A DNA stretch of 34,246 nucleotides, taken from positions 1 to 34,246 of the forward strand of contig JAUXYM010000121.1 in the NCBI GenBank assembly GCA_030694365.1. The letters are read 5' to 3'. Below are positions 17,060 through 27,767 of the stretch, one piece after another (within the stretch, counting starts at the first letter, position 1; each line of letters begins with the position of its first letter). A program made the translations under genes and the position numbers. The stretch is from Nevskia sp. Lineage in GTDB: Bacteria; Pseudomonadota; Gammaproteobacteria; Nevskiales; Nevskiaceae. The notes below the pieces were generated by a model, which was not told the DNA's origin, ran no database searches, and saw only the letters and a list, made by a program, of their open reading frames with translations.

Positions 17060-19410
17060 TACGGCAGCCAGGACCAGAATTCGACCAGGAAGAAGCGCAG
17101 CACCGGCCGCGTGAAGGCGACGATCAGCGGCACCCGCTCGGTCTCCACCTTGGCGTAGCCGGTCATCTCCGGCAGCAGCTTGCCGTCCGGCTGATCGATG
17201 GCCATGACCACGCGCACCACCTTGCCGTAATCGTTCTTCTCGGCGCTCGGGGCGATCTCGCGGATCACCCCGGGATAGCCCTCATCCGGAAACGCCCAGG
17301 CCTTGGCCCAGGCCTTGGCACCGATGCTGATGGTGCCGACCTCGGTTTCCGGCAGGCGAATCTCGGCCAGCAGCTGGGAGGTATCCTCGACCATCGCCAG
17401 CAGTTCGCCGCGCTCCAGGAAATCACCGACCGCGAAACGCAACTGGCTGGACAGCACACGGCCGGCGATCGGCGCCTTGATCTGCGCGTTCTCGACCGCC
17501 TTCTGGTGCAATTCTAGTTGCGCCTGCTCGCGGGAGATCTCGGCATCGATCGCTTCCATCTGCTCCGAGCGCGTCGGGCTCAATACCACCGCCAGATGCT
17601 TGCGGGCTTCGATCAGACGCTGCTGATCAAGCTCGCCGACCGAGCGAGCGCGCTGGTAGTCCTGATCGGACACCGCGCGCTTGGCGAAGGCTTTTTTCAG
17701 CCGTTCCGCTTCGGCGCCGCTGAACTCCAGGCGCTTCTCTGCGGTGATCACTTCCTGCCGCGCCTGATCCACTTCCTCGGTTTTCGCACCCTTCTTGGCG
17801 ATCGAGCGATTGGCGCGCAGCCGGGCCAGCGAGGCTTCGCTGGAAGCGACAGCGGTGCGTTCTTCGTCGTCGGTGATCCGGGCGATGACCTGGCCGGCCT
17901 TGACCGTGTCGCCTTCCTTGACGAACACCTCGCGGATATCACCGGCGGTCAGCGCGCGGATATCGGCGCGAGCGTTCGGCAGCACCGTGAACTGGCCGCT
18001 CGGCTCATAGGTGTAGGGGAACAGCGCAACCACGACGAGGGCCGCAATGATCACCAGATCCAGCTTCTTCGGCGCTGCCAGATTCAGCTTGCCGGCACCG
18101 ATCGAGCCGCGGGTGATCTTGGTCCGACGCGCGCTGGTGAATACCGACCAGGCCATCAGCAGCACGACGATGACGACGCCAACGCTGCCGAACGCGCCGG
18201 ACAGCCAGCGGCCCGGGAACAGCACCACCCAGACCATCATCCAGAAGGTGAACGCCGCACAGGCGAAGTAGTACCAGCGCATCACCGATGGCGACAACTG
18301 CCTGGCCTCGTTCCACGGCCGCTCGTAGTTCATCACCGCGTACATCGCCTGCTCGCGCAGATCCGAGGCCTGGAACCACTGCACCAGCCAGTTGTAGCCA
18401 TCGCGCTTGACCAGCGGATTGAGCTGCAGCAGGAAGAAGGCGCTGCTCAGCAGCGCCATCGCCACCAGCAGCGACGGCAGCACCGAATGGTTGTGACGGA
18501 ACACCAGCCACAGGCCGACGAACAGCACGAACAACACCAGCTGCGCGACCAGCGGACTGCCGACGATGCGCAGGCGCTGCTCGCGCGGCGCGCTTTCCGC
18601 CGGGCCGCTGGTATCGGTGTGAAAGCGCGGGATCAGCGCGGTGCCAAGCACGATGCCGAACGCCGGCATCGAACGGGTCTGGCTGCGGATCGCTGCCGCG
18701 CGGGCGATCTCCGAAAGAAGGTTCAGCAGCAGCGCGCCGCCGACCACAGTCAGCAGCAGCGGCCAGGGCTCGATCAGGCGAGCGAGATCGACGCTCATTT
18801 CCAGACGCCGGTTCCACATCACCGCGATGGTGCCGGCGACCAGCGCGAGCAGCGCCAGCAGGCCGACCACGCCACCGAGCATCGGCAGGTTCAGCAGGCC
18901 GCCGATCGGCAGCAGCGGGCCAGCCGGCAAACGGACGCGCGGTGGCGCGACGACACCCCGGAACGCGCCCCAGAGGCCAGTCAGGGAGCCGGGCAGACCG
19001 GGGCCGGTCAAGGCACCGGGCACGGTCGACGGTGCCGCCGTTTCCGAGCCGACACCCGAGGGTTTCGGCCCACTCGACCAACCGGCGATCGCCGCTTCGC
19101 CATCGGTCAGCGCCGGCACCGGCAGCGGCTCGCGGCTGCCGGCGGCGAGCAGATCGCCGATCGCCAGTTCATTGCAGAAGCGCTCCAGCTGATCACCGCT
19201 GAGCTCGGCACCGAGCATTTCGGCTGCGACCTTGCGCACGGCGGCGGCATCGCGAGCGCCATCCATCAAACGGGCCAGTTCGAACTCTGCCGGCTCGAGC
19301 CGGATCGGCCGGCCGTGACGGGCGCCGGTCAGCGCGTAGTAAAGACCATCGGCGGACTTGGCAGCCGAACCGAAGATGAAGGTGCGAAACGGGTGACGAG
19401 GGCTTTCCAT
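17059..19410 (-). CDS. PqqD-like / pseudo-site-2-protease / HlyD-type periplasmic adaptor fusion
   Basis: 783 residues. Residues 10-90 look like the PqqD-type winged-helix domain that precedes M50-like adaptors. About 170-470 is a multi-pass membrane segment of the site-2-protease (M50) kind, with NPLVKRDG (331-338) in place of the usual NPL...DG motif, and HTDTSG (264-269). The zinc motif HExxH expected near 232-237 reads SEIAR (233-237), keeping Glu but losing both His. From about 470 a HlyD/membrane-fusion adaptor follows: lipoyl half (ADIRALTAGDIREVFVKEGD), a long coiled coil (about 515-640), second lipoyl half (APIAGRVLSSQLRFAVGD) and a beta barrel. It should link inner membrane to the TolC-like protein encoded 42 nt upstream. 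No ABC or RND pump gene is in the window, so the energy source is unknown. Confidence 0.8.
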   Translation of the reverse strand: MESPRHPFRTFIFGSAAKSADGLYYALTGARHGRPIRLEPAEFELARLMDGARDAAAVRKVAAEMLGAELSGDQLERFCNELAIGDLLAAGSREPLPVPALTDGEAAIAGWSSGPKPSGVGSETAAPSTVPGALTGPGLPGSLTGLWGAFRGVVAPPRVRLPAGPLLPIGGLLNLPMLGGVVGLLALLALVAGTIAVMWNRRLEMSVDLARLIEPWPLLLTVVGGALLLNLLSEIARAAAIRSQTRSMPAFGIVLGTALIPRFHTDTSGPAESAPREQRLRIVGSPLVAQLVLFVLFVGLWLVFRHNHSVLPSLLVAMALLSSAFFLLQLNPLVKRDGYNWLVQWFQASDLREQAMYAVMNYERPWNEARQLSPSVMRWYYFACAAFTFWMMVWVVLFPGRWLSGAFGSVGVVIVVLLMAWSVFTSARRTKITRGSIGAGKLNLAAPKKLDLVIIAALVVVALFPYTYEPSGQFTVLPNARADIRALTAGDIREVFVKEGDTVKAGQVIARITDDEERTAVASSEASLARLRANRSIAKKGAKTEEVDQARQEVITAEKRLEFSGAEAERLKKAFAKRAVSDQDYQRARSVGELDQQRLIEARKHLAVVLSPTRSEQMEAIDAEISREQAQLELHQKAVENAQIKAPIAGRVLSSQLRFAVGDFLERGELLAMVEDTSQLLAEIRLPETEVGTISIGAKAWAKAWAFPDEGYPGVIREIAPSAEKNDYGKVVRVVMAIDQPDGKLLPEMTGYAKVETERVPLIVAFTRPVLRFFLVEFWSWLP

Positions 19411-19452
19411 CAGGAACTCGGAGCAAGCGAAACGGAATACGGACGAACCGGG

Positions 19453-20853
19453 TTATTGCAGGATGCTGTTGACAGCCAGCAGATCGGCATGACTCAAGCT
19501 GCCGGCGGCGGCGCGCAGGCGCAGGGTGTTGGTGATCGCGTCATAGCGGGCGCTGGTGAAATCGCGCTCGGCCTTGTAGCGGCTGCGCAGCGACAGCAGT
19601 AGTTCGCCATTGGTGCGAGTGCCGACTTCATAGCCGACCCGCATCGCTTCTTCCGACGCCCGGGTCGATTCGATCGCCCGCTTCAGCGCCTGCACGCGGG
19701 CGATGCCGGCGCTGCAATTGAGAAAGGCGATCTGCACCTTGCGCGAAGCATCGTTGCGCTTCGCGGCGGCATCGGCCTCGGCACGCGTCAGCCCTGCCTG
19801 GGCGGCGCGGATCCCGGAGTTGACCGCGCCGCCGGTGTAGATCGGCACCCGCAACTGGATGCTGACGCGCTCGTCGGTCGCCCGATTGCCTTCGGCACCG
19901 ATGCCGTTGGAGATGCCGCCCTGCGCGTAATCGTAGGTGTACGCCGCCAGCGCATTGAGCTTTGGCCAGCGCAAGCCGTAAGCCTTGTCGACGTTCTTCT
20001 TCGCCAGTTCCACAGCGAGCTGGCCGGCCTTGACCTGCAGATTCTGGGTCGTCGCGCGCTCGATCCAGACACCGATCTGATCGGGCTCCGGCGACCCCGG
20101 CAGATAGTTCGCCGCCAGCGTCTTGAGCACGCCGACATCGCCGCCGCCGGTCAGCAGCGACAACTGCGCGCGCGACACCGACACCGCGTTTCGCGCGGCG
20201 ATCAAGCCGGCGTCGGCGAGATCGAACTGAGCCTGCGCCGTCTTCAGCTCGGCATCGGCGACCAGACCGTTGGCAGCCTTGTCGCGAGTCTGCGACAGCA
20301 CCGCTTCGATCGCTTCTTTCTCGGCGGTGGCGAAGCGCACTTCGTCGTCGGCGGCGAGTGCTGCGAAATAGGCGTCGACGACACCGACGCGCAACTGGTC
20401 CTGGGCGTCGTAAGTGAGGATGCCGGCTCGGCTCACTTCAAGCGCAGCGGCATCCAGCGACAAGTAAAGACCACGGTCGAACAGCACCTGAGTCAGGCCG
20501 ACCTGATAGCCGACGCTATTGAACGCATCCGTGCGATTGACGTCGGTGCCGTCGGGAAACTGCGGATTGGCACCAACGAAGAACCGGCCGCTGAGCGATT
20601 GGTTGACCACCGAGGCATCGCCGTTGATGCCGATCTGCGGCAACAATTTGGCCAGCGCCTGCGGCTTCGCTTCCAGGGCCTGCTGGTAACCGGCGACGGC
20701 GGACTGGTACTCCGGATTGCCGTCCAGCGCCTTGGTGTAGATCAGCATCAAGTCATCAGCTTGGGCTGAAGCCAATACCGCGCACAGCCACACCGATCCG
20801 CCCAATAGCGGATACCGCGTTCCGCTCAGTAGCGGACGCAACCAATTCTTCAT
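19453..20853 (-). CDS. TolC-family outer-membrane efflux protein
   Basis: 466 residues from ATG 20851-20853, 3 nt after AGGGAG; a longer open frame (ATG at 20911-20913) adds 20 unlikely residues. Signal peptide with cleavage near SAQA-DD (about 34). Typical TolC features: LMLIYTKALDGNPEYQSAVAGYQQALEAK at the N-terminus, two repeats of long helices with LPQIGINGDASV and APQSGLRWP-like strand entries (KAYGLRWPKLNALAAYTYD), and a C-terminal VGTRTNGELLLSLRSRY. Forms the trimeric channel for type I or tripartite export. It is the first gene of the four-gene - strand operon (TolC, adaptor, propeller, sulfotransferase-like). Confidence 0.9.
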   Translation of the reverse strand: MKNWLRPLLSGTRYPLLGGSVWLCAVLASAQADDLMLIYTKALDGNPEYQSAVAGYQQALEAKPQALAKLLPQIGINGDASVVNQSLSGRFFVGANPQFPDGTDVNRTDAFNSVGYQVGLTQVLFDRGLYLSLDAAALEVSRAGILTYDAQDQLRVGVVDAYFAALAADDEVRFATAEKEAIEAVLSQTRDKAANGLVADAELKTAQAQFDLADAGLIAARNAVSVSRAQLSLLTGGGDVGVLKTLAANYLPGSPEPDQIGVWIERATTQNLQVKAGQLAVELAKKNVDKAYGLRWPKLNALAAYTYDYAQGGISNGIGAEGNRATDERVSIQLRVPIYTGGAVNSGIRAAQAGLTRAEADAAAKRNDASRKVQIAFLNCSAGIARVQALKRAIESTRASEEAMRVGYEVGTRTNGELLLSLRSRYKAERDFTSARYDAITNTLRLRAAAGSLSHADLLAVNSILQ

Positions 20854-20898
20854 GAGCTCCCTGTCCTCGACCCCGTTGAACGGGGCTTCATTGATCTC

Positions 20899-20936
20899 TG
20901 GATTATCACCCACAGAAGCTTTGGATTATCACCCAC
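20899..20936. promoter_or_regulatory. two direct 15-bp repeats upstream of the TolC operon
   Basis: TGGATTATCACCCAC occurs at 20899-20913 and again at 20922-20936, a 23-bp period (about two helical turns). Read on the - strand the unit is GTGGGTGATAATCCA, and TGATAAT resembles a -10 element. The pair sits 46-83 bp upstream of the TolC start, where an operator or doubled promoter would be expected. Confidence 0.5.
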
Positions 20937-21072
20937 GGATGCGACCCGATGCGTGGTGAAGCTGCGATGTTTTTTCAACCGTCCCATCCAAAGCTGAGGC
21001 ATATAAGCAGGAATCGCGCCGGATGGCGGTAAATTTCAAGAATCGATCAAAAACCTGGGTCCCTTCTTCGAC

Positions 21073-22158
21073 TCAACAGACTGACCGCGGCCGCGCTGCC
21101 CGATAGTGAATTTCGGTCACCCGCCCCTGATCATCCAGCCTCAGCTCGATGCCTCGCTCCGGGTAGACGCGCCACCCCACCCTGCCCTCATCCAACTCCG
21201 ATGCGCGCGCGTCGCGGCAGGCGGTCCGATCGGACGGAGGAGCGGATTGGCTTTCTCGTCGCGCGGTTCCGGACAAGGCTTCCGCCTGCTCGACATCCTG
21301 CAACAGCAAGGCAGGCCTCAGCTCGACAGTCACCGTACCGACCCGCTGCTGCGGGTCCAGCTCGGCGCGCAGGCTGCCTCGCGGGTCAATGCCCTGACCG
21401 TAGTCAAGCTGCGGCGCTGCTTCTGGCTTCGCGCCAGTCATCGCCCCGGTCATCGCATCAGTGGCCAGTCTGGCATCGCCCGATGGAGCGGGCATGACAG
21501 CCGGATGACCGATCTGCCGCTGCCATTCCGCCGCCGTCACCGTCCCGAGCTGCAGGCCACGATAGCGGGCGGGCTGCCAGGCATCGTCGTCGGCCTTCGC
21601 ATGAGACTCAGCCTCAGCCAGCAATGGATCCGCCGTCTTCGCAGCGCTCTGTGCGCGAGCTGCCGGCTCGGGGGCTTCGATCGGTGCGGTCGGCGACTCG
21701 GCAAAGGCCTCATCGGGCATCGCCCGGAAGGACTTTGACTGCTGCATGGATTTCTCCATCGCTTCCGCCCGCTCGGGGATCGGTGCAGCGGCGGCGCGCG
21801 GCGGCGGCATCTCGGCCGCCGCAGGAGCCGGCGGCTGTGCTTCCAGCGCTGCAGTGATCGGCGCACTGGCAGGCGGCATGGCCGGCTCTCGCGGCACCTC
21901 GCGCAGCACCGCGATGCCGAGCACCATCGACGCTGCCAGGCTCAATGGCAGACGCCAGCGACGCAGCCGAGCGGGCTTCGCTTTCGGCACCGGCAGCGAC
22001 GATTGCGCAGCCGCGAGCACCGCTGCATCGAGCGCTTCCGGTGCCTTGATCTCGGCTGCATCCTGGCGATAAAGCCGCGACAGCTCGCTGCGCCCGGCGA
22101 GGAAATCGTCCAGTTCGCGGTCATCGTCCGGCAGGGCTGGCGGCTTCGGTTCAGACAT
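21073..22158 (-). CDS. membrane-anchored anti-sigma-factor-like protein
   Basis: 361 residues from ATG 22156-22158, which overlaps the end of the sigma-factor gene by 8 nt. Short acidic cytoplasmic N-terminus (1-60) without a zinc HxxxCxxC motif, basic stop RLRRWR, one transmembrane helix (about 69-86), then a Pro/Ala-rich periplasmic region and a C-terminal domain with YRGLQLGTVTAAEWQRQIG and VYPERGIELRLDDQGRVTEIHY. Position, overlap and topology point to an anti-sigma factor for the upstream sigma gene; the sequence itself is not diagnostic. The 214 bp between it and the TolC gene hold the direct repeats and no gene. Confidence 0.65.
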   Translation of the reverse strand: MSEPKPPALPDDDRELDDFLAGRSELSRLYRQDAAEIKAPEALDAAVLAAAQSSLPVPKAKPARLRRWRLPLSLAASMVLGIAVLREVPREPAMPPASAPITAALEAQPPAPAAAEMPPPRAAAAPIPERAEAMEKSMQQSKSFRAMPDEAFAESPTAPIEAPEPAARAQSAAKTADPLLAEAESHAKADDDAWQPARYRGLQLGTVTAAEWQRQIGHPAVMPAPSGDARLATDAMTGAMTGAKPEAAPQLDYGQGIDPRGSLRAELDPQQRVGTVTVELRPALLLQDVEQAEALSGTARRESQSAPPSDRTACRDARASELDEGRVGWRVYPERGIELRLDDQGRVTEIHYRAARPRSVC

Positions 22159-22699
22159 CGGCGAGCGCCTCCCGCAGTTTCGCCAGCGCATAGCGCAGCC
22201 GGCTCTTGATCGTTTCGCGGCCAACGCCGCTGGCTACGGCGATCTCGTCCAGGCTCATGCCGCTTTCCTCGTGCAGCATGAAGGCATCGCGCTGTTCGGC
22301 TGGCAACGCAGCCAGCGCATTGCGCAGACGCGCCCCACGTTCATCGGCCAGTTGCTGCTCGTCGGGCCGTTCCCGCAGCGGGGCCCACAGGGCTGTTGGA
22401 ATGCTTGTGCCGCCGCCGTCTTCATCGCCTTCGTCCGGCAGCGGCTCATGGCCTTGCGGGGTGCTGCGCCAGGCGTCGATCAAGCGGTTGTGGGCAATGC
22501 GATAGAGCCAGGTGGCGAAGCGGGCGCGCGGCTGCCAGTCAGCCCGCGCCCGCAGCACGCCGATCCAGACTTCCTGAAACAGCTCACCAGCCAGTTCCGG
22601 CCGCGAACAGCCGCGCAGCAGATAGCGGTAGATGCCATCGCGATGGCGCCGATACAGCGGCTCGAACGCGCTGGCATCGCCGTCGCGGTAGCGCTGCAT
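22151..22699 (-). CDS. ECF-type RNA polymerase sigma factor
   Basis: 182 residues from ATG 22697-22699. Region 2 is clear (LAGELFQEVWIGVLRARADW...RFATWLYRIAHNRLIDAWR), as is region 4 (ALAALPAEQRDAFMLHEESGMSLDEIAVASGVGRETIKSRLRYALAKLREAL). In the same frame upstream there is no ATG/GTG/TTG before a stop at 22748-22750, yet the residues encoded there (PSDEQL) match the usual N-terminus of this family. A CTG start (for example 22745-22747, next to the stop of the VWA gene) is therefore possible. Overlaps the anti-sigma-like gene by 8 nt. Probably part of one operon with the VWA lipoprotein. Confidence 0.88.
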   Translation of the reverse strand: MQRYRDGDASAFEPLYRRHRDGIYRYLLRGCSRPELAGELFQEVWIGVLRARADWQPRARFATWLYRIAHNRLIDAWRSTPQGHEPLPDEGDEDGGGTSIPTALWAPLRERPDEQQLADERGARLRNALAALPAEQRDAFMLHEESGMSLDEIAVASGVGRETIKSRLRYALAKLREALADV

Positions 22700-22743
22700 C
22701 AGCTGTTCATCGCTCGGCGCGGCGGCCAGCGGCTCGCGGACAT

Positions 22744-24531
22744 TCAGTCAGTCGTCTCCCCGTTCGGACCATTGGCGGCGGTGGTCGATTTCAGGCTGGC
22801 AGCCAGCTTCACCAGTTCGACGAATTCTGCGCTGCGGCCACTGGCCTGATCGGCCTGCCCCGCGATCGCCGATCTTGCCAGCGCCGCAGCATCGCGCAAC
22901 TCGTAACGATCGACATACTCGCCGCCGCGCAGTATCTGCCCGTAAGCGGCAACCGCTGCCGCGAGCTTGAACGATGCCGAGGTCTTCAGCGCCGTCACCG
23001 CGTCTTCCGGGCGGATCACCCGCTCGATCAGCCGGCTGCTGGCATTGATACCGTCATCCGGCTGCTTGTAGCGCAGGCGCAGGAAGGCAAGCTCGCCGGT
23101 CTTGCCGGTCTTGCCGGCCGTCGGCTTGCGCTGCTCGGTGCCATAGCGAAGGCCATCGATCTTCTCGCCGCCGCTGCCGACGCGGGCGATCTCGTACAGC
23201 GCCGTGACCCGATGACCGGCGCCGATGTCGCCGGCATCGATCGCATCGTTGTTGAAATCCTCGCGCTTGAGCAGGCGATTCTCGTAGCCGATCAGCCGGT
23301 ACTCGGCGACCAGCGCCGGGTTGAACTCGATCTGGATCTTGACGTCGCGGGCGATCGTTTCCAGCGCCGATGCACGCTCGTCGACGAATACCCGGCGCGC
23401 TTCGGTCAGTGAATCGATGTACTGGTAGTGGCCGTTGCCGACATCGGCGATCTGCTCCATCAACTGGTCGTTGTAGTTGCCGGTGCCGAAGCCGAGCGTC
23501 GATAGCGCGACGCCCGATTTTCGCTGTTCCTCGACCATCTGCTTCAGCTGGCGGACATCGCTGATGCCGACATTGAAATCGCCATCGGTGGCCAGCAGCA
23601 CGCGGTTGTTGCCCTCCGGCATGTAGGCCTGTTTTGCCATCTGGTAAGCGAGCTGGATGCCGCCGGCGCCATTGGTCGAACCGCCGGCTTCAAGACGATC
23701 GAGCGCGGCGACAATCTTCGCAGTCTGGTTGCCCGGCGTCGGTTCCAGCACCACTTCGGTACGGCCGGCGTAAACGACCAGGCTGATGCGATCGCGCGCG
23801 GTCAGCTCGTTGGCCAGCAGCTTCAGGCTGGACTTGACCAGCGGCAGCTTGTCCTTGTCCTGCATCGAGCCCGATACGTCGACCAGGAACACCAGGTTCG
23901 ATGGTCGCGTCTCGCTGGCCTGTGGCTTCCAGCCCTGAATGCCGATCGCCAGCAGCTCGGTGTTCGAGTTCCAGGGGCTTGGGCCCAGTTCGGTGTGCAA
24001 CGCGAACGGCGTCGAACGATCCTTCGGGCCGGCGTAGGCGTAGTCGAAATAATTGATCAGCTCCTCGACCCGCACCGCATCGGCCGACGGCAAGCGACCC
24101 TCGTTGAGCAGGCGGCGCACGTTGGAGTACGAACCGGTATCGACATCGACGCTGAAGGTCGACACCGGTGCCTCTACTGCCCGAAACACCGGGTTCGCGG
24201 TCAGCGCTGCGTATTGCTCGCGGTCCTCGGCTGGCTGCGGCTGGTACAGCGGCGCACCAGGCGCGACCAGGGTCCGCATCGGCGCGGCCATCGACTGGCT
24301 GAGCCGATGTTCCTCGACCTTCGCCGCCGCTCCGGCTACCTCGGCTGCGCGTGACGCCTTGGCTCGGACTACGAGTCGATCGGCTACAGCCTGCGGCACT
24401 GGCTGCGGCGCTGCTGCAGGCAAAGCCTCGGGGTGCCCCGGTTCAGCGGGCTGCGGCGTCGAACAGGCGGACAGCGCGATCGCCGCAGCCAACAGGCTGG
24501 CGGCGACAAAGATCGGCGAATGACGGTGCAT
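22744..24531 (-). CDS. VWA-domain lipoprotein, YfbK-like
   Basis: 595 residues from ATG 24529-24531, with GGAGG 8 nt upstream. Lipoprotein signal with lipobox LSAC (Cys23). About 105-190 is the conserved N-terminal region of this family (FSVDVDTGSYSNVRRLL). A von Willebrand A domain follows with the metal-ion-dependent adhesion motif DVSGS (Asp218, Ser220, Ser222), then the conserved C-terminal domain to about 580. E. coli YfbK has the same architecture. The role is not established; the family is often beside ECF sigma factors, as here (sigma gene 44 nt downstream), suggesting an envelope-sensing or envelope-remodelling function. Confidence 0.88.
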   Translation of the reverse strand: MHRHSPIFVAASLLAAAIALSACSTPQPAEPGHPEALPAAAPQPVPQAVADRLVVRAKASRAAEVAGAAAKVEEHRLSQSMAAPMRTLVAPGAPLYQPQPAEDREQYAALTANPVFRAVEAPVSTFSVDVDTGSYSNVRRLLNEGRLPSADAVRVEELINYFDYAYAGPKDRSTPFALHTELGPSPWNSNTELLAIGIQGWKPQASETRPSNLVFLVDVSGSMQDKDKLPLVKSSLKLLANELTARDRISLVVYAGRTEVVLEPTPGNQTAKIVAALDRLEAGGSTNGAGGIQLAYQMAKQAYMPEGNNRVLLATDGDFNVGISDVRQLKQMVEEQRKSGVALSTLGFGTGNYNDQLMEQIADVGNGHYQYIDSLTEARRVFVDERASALETIARDVKIQIEFNPALVAEYRLIGYENRLLKREDFNNDAIDAGDIGAGHRVTALYEIARVGSGGEKIDGLRYGTEQRKPTAGKTGKTGELAFLRLRYKQPDDGINASSRLIERVIRPEDAVTALKTSASFKLAAAVAAYGQILRGGEYVDRYELRDAAALARSAIAGQADQASGRSAEFVELVKLAASLKSTTAANGPNGETTD

Positions 24532-24536
24532 GGCGA

Positions 24537-24580
24537 GAACCTCCGTGGGGACTTGATGACTCAAACGGAGTCGATGGTCC
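24537..24580. repeat. dispersed 44-bp repeat, copy 1 (VWA leader)
   Basis: Matches 27163-27206 at 39 of 44 positions without gaps, including the identical run GTGGGGACTTGATGACTC. In this copy the left end contains the complement of the GGAGG ribosome binding site of the VWA gene, so the repeat is its 5' leader. Confidence 0.75.
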
Positions 24581-24627
24581 AACGGGGTTAAACCCTCGGA
24601 AAAATCTCGTCGCGCATCGGGCGCGCC

Positions 24628-24668
24628 AAAAAAAAGGCGGGAGCCAGTCGACCGACCTGGCTCCCGCC
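24628..24668 (-). terminator. rho-independent terminator of the isocitrate dehydrogenase gene
   Basis: 12-bp stem GGCGGGAGCCAG (24636-24647) / CTGGCTCCCGCC (24657-24668). On the - strand the hairpin is followed by eight T (24628-24635). It begins 14 bp after the stop codon. Confidence 0.9.
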
Positions 24669-24682
24669 TTCAACCGCGCCGA

Positions 24683-26920
<2,238 letters not shown>

Positions 26921-27243
26921 GGTCTGATCTTTGGATAGCGGTGACCCCAGCTCGCGAAGTGAAGACCAGGCTCGGCTGGATCTGGCCAGCGAAGCGCGTT
27001 CACTGCTGCTGGAGCCTTTGGTGTGTCTTCGCAAGACTCTCGCGGACTTTCGGCGGCGGCGGTCGGCGCTATCGACGACGCGGCGCGGTGGTGAAAGTCC
27101 GACTGTATGGTACGCGGCCTCGGGAGCGAATCAATCCCGGTGGCGATCAGCCGCGCCGGTCTGAACCTCAGTGGGGACTTGATGACTCGAACGGCGTCAA
27201 CGGTCCGCTGGAGGCAAGCTGACGCGAAAACCTTTCGCTCATG
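26921..27243. other. intergenic region upstream of isocitrate dehydrogenase
   Basis: About 320 bp without a credible gene. It carries copy 2 of the 44-bp repeat at 27163-27206. The promoter of the isocitrate dehydrogenase gene should be here, but no clear -35/-10 is visible. Short open frames in it lack a ribosome binding site and protein-like composition. Confidence 0.5.
27163..27206. repeat. dispersed 44-bp repeat, copy 2
   Basis: Second copy of the repeat at 24537-24580 (39/44 identical). It lies about 240 bp upstream of the isocitrate dehydrogenase start and in the same orientation as copy 1, between that gene and tRNA-Asn. Confidence 0.75.
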
Positions 27244-27266
27244 AAAAAGCCCGCACAAGGCGGGCT
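27244..27266 (-). terminator. rho-independent terminator of tRNA-Asn
   Basis: 7-bp stem AGCCCGC (27248-27254) / GCGGGCT (27260-27266) with a 5-nt loop; on the - strand it runs into five T. It begins about 12 nt after the CCA end of the tRNA. Confidence 0.85.
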
Positions 27267-27277
27267 GGTTTTCTGCT

Positions 27278-27353
<76 letters not shown>

Positions 27354-27368
27354 ATTCGGCAGGCGCGC

Positions 27369-27396
27369 ATTCTAACGGAAGTTGCGTTTAAAGCAA
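27369..27396 (-). promoter_or_regulatory. sigma70-type promoter of tRNA-Asn
   Basis: On the - strand TTGCTT (27396-27391) and TAGAAT (27374-27369) are separated by 16 bp. The -10 element ends 15 bp before the tRNA 5' end, and the discriminator is GC-rich (GCGCGCC), as in stable-RNA promoters under stringent control. Confidence 0.6.
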
Positions 27397-27470
27397 CATC
27401 GGCACGCCTCGGATTTTGCGGTCCCGATGCCCAGCCATTCATGCTGTCTCTATGCTCAGGGAGAATGTCC

Positions 27471-27767
27471 ATGTCGAAAGCCACGCCAGCCCAATCGGCG
27501 AAGAAAAAAGCCGCTGCCAAGCCCAAGCTCGTCACCGGAACTGCTCGAACTGCGGTTGCCAAAAAGACCGCCAAGGCTGTCAAAGCCACCAGGGTCGTCA
27601 CTCCGAAACCGCTCGGCATCTTCGAGAAAGCCGTGGCGGCGGCCAAGACGATCACGGCGCCGGTGAAGTCGAAGTTGAAGCGTCTGACCTCGGGCAAGAT
27701 CAAGCCGAAGAATTCGCCGGCCACCAAGACCGGTACTGGTGATCCCGACAAGGACCCGAAGTCCTGA
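27471..27767 (+). CDS. small Lys/Ala-rich basic protein (histone H1-like composition)
   Basis: 98 residues from ATG 27471, chosen because AGGGAG lies 8 nt upstream; ATG 27465 is too close to it. The sequence is dominated by Lys, Ala, Thr and Pro (SKATPAQSAKKKAAAKPK..., AVAKKTAKAVKATR), strongly basic apart from an acidic end (GDPDKDPKS). No fold or motif beyond composition, which resembles the basic tails of bacterial histone-H1-like and other nucleic-acid-binding proteins. It stands alone, convergent with the cyclase pseudogene 30 bp away. Function is not known. Confidence 0.65.
   Translation: MSKATPAQSAKKKAAAKPKLVTGTARTAVAKKTAKAVKATRVVTPKPLGIFEKAVAAAKTITAPVKSKLKRLTSGKIKPKNSPATKTGTGDPDKDPKS

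Noticed and set aside
15509..19602. Long + strand open frames (15509-17158, 17518-19602) opposite the propeller and adaptor genes
   Set aside because: Low-complexity, Arg/His/Gln-rich products; the - strand genes have recognisable domains, overlapping starts and stops, and sensible start codons.
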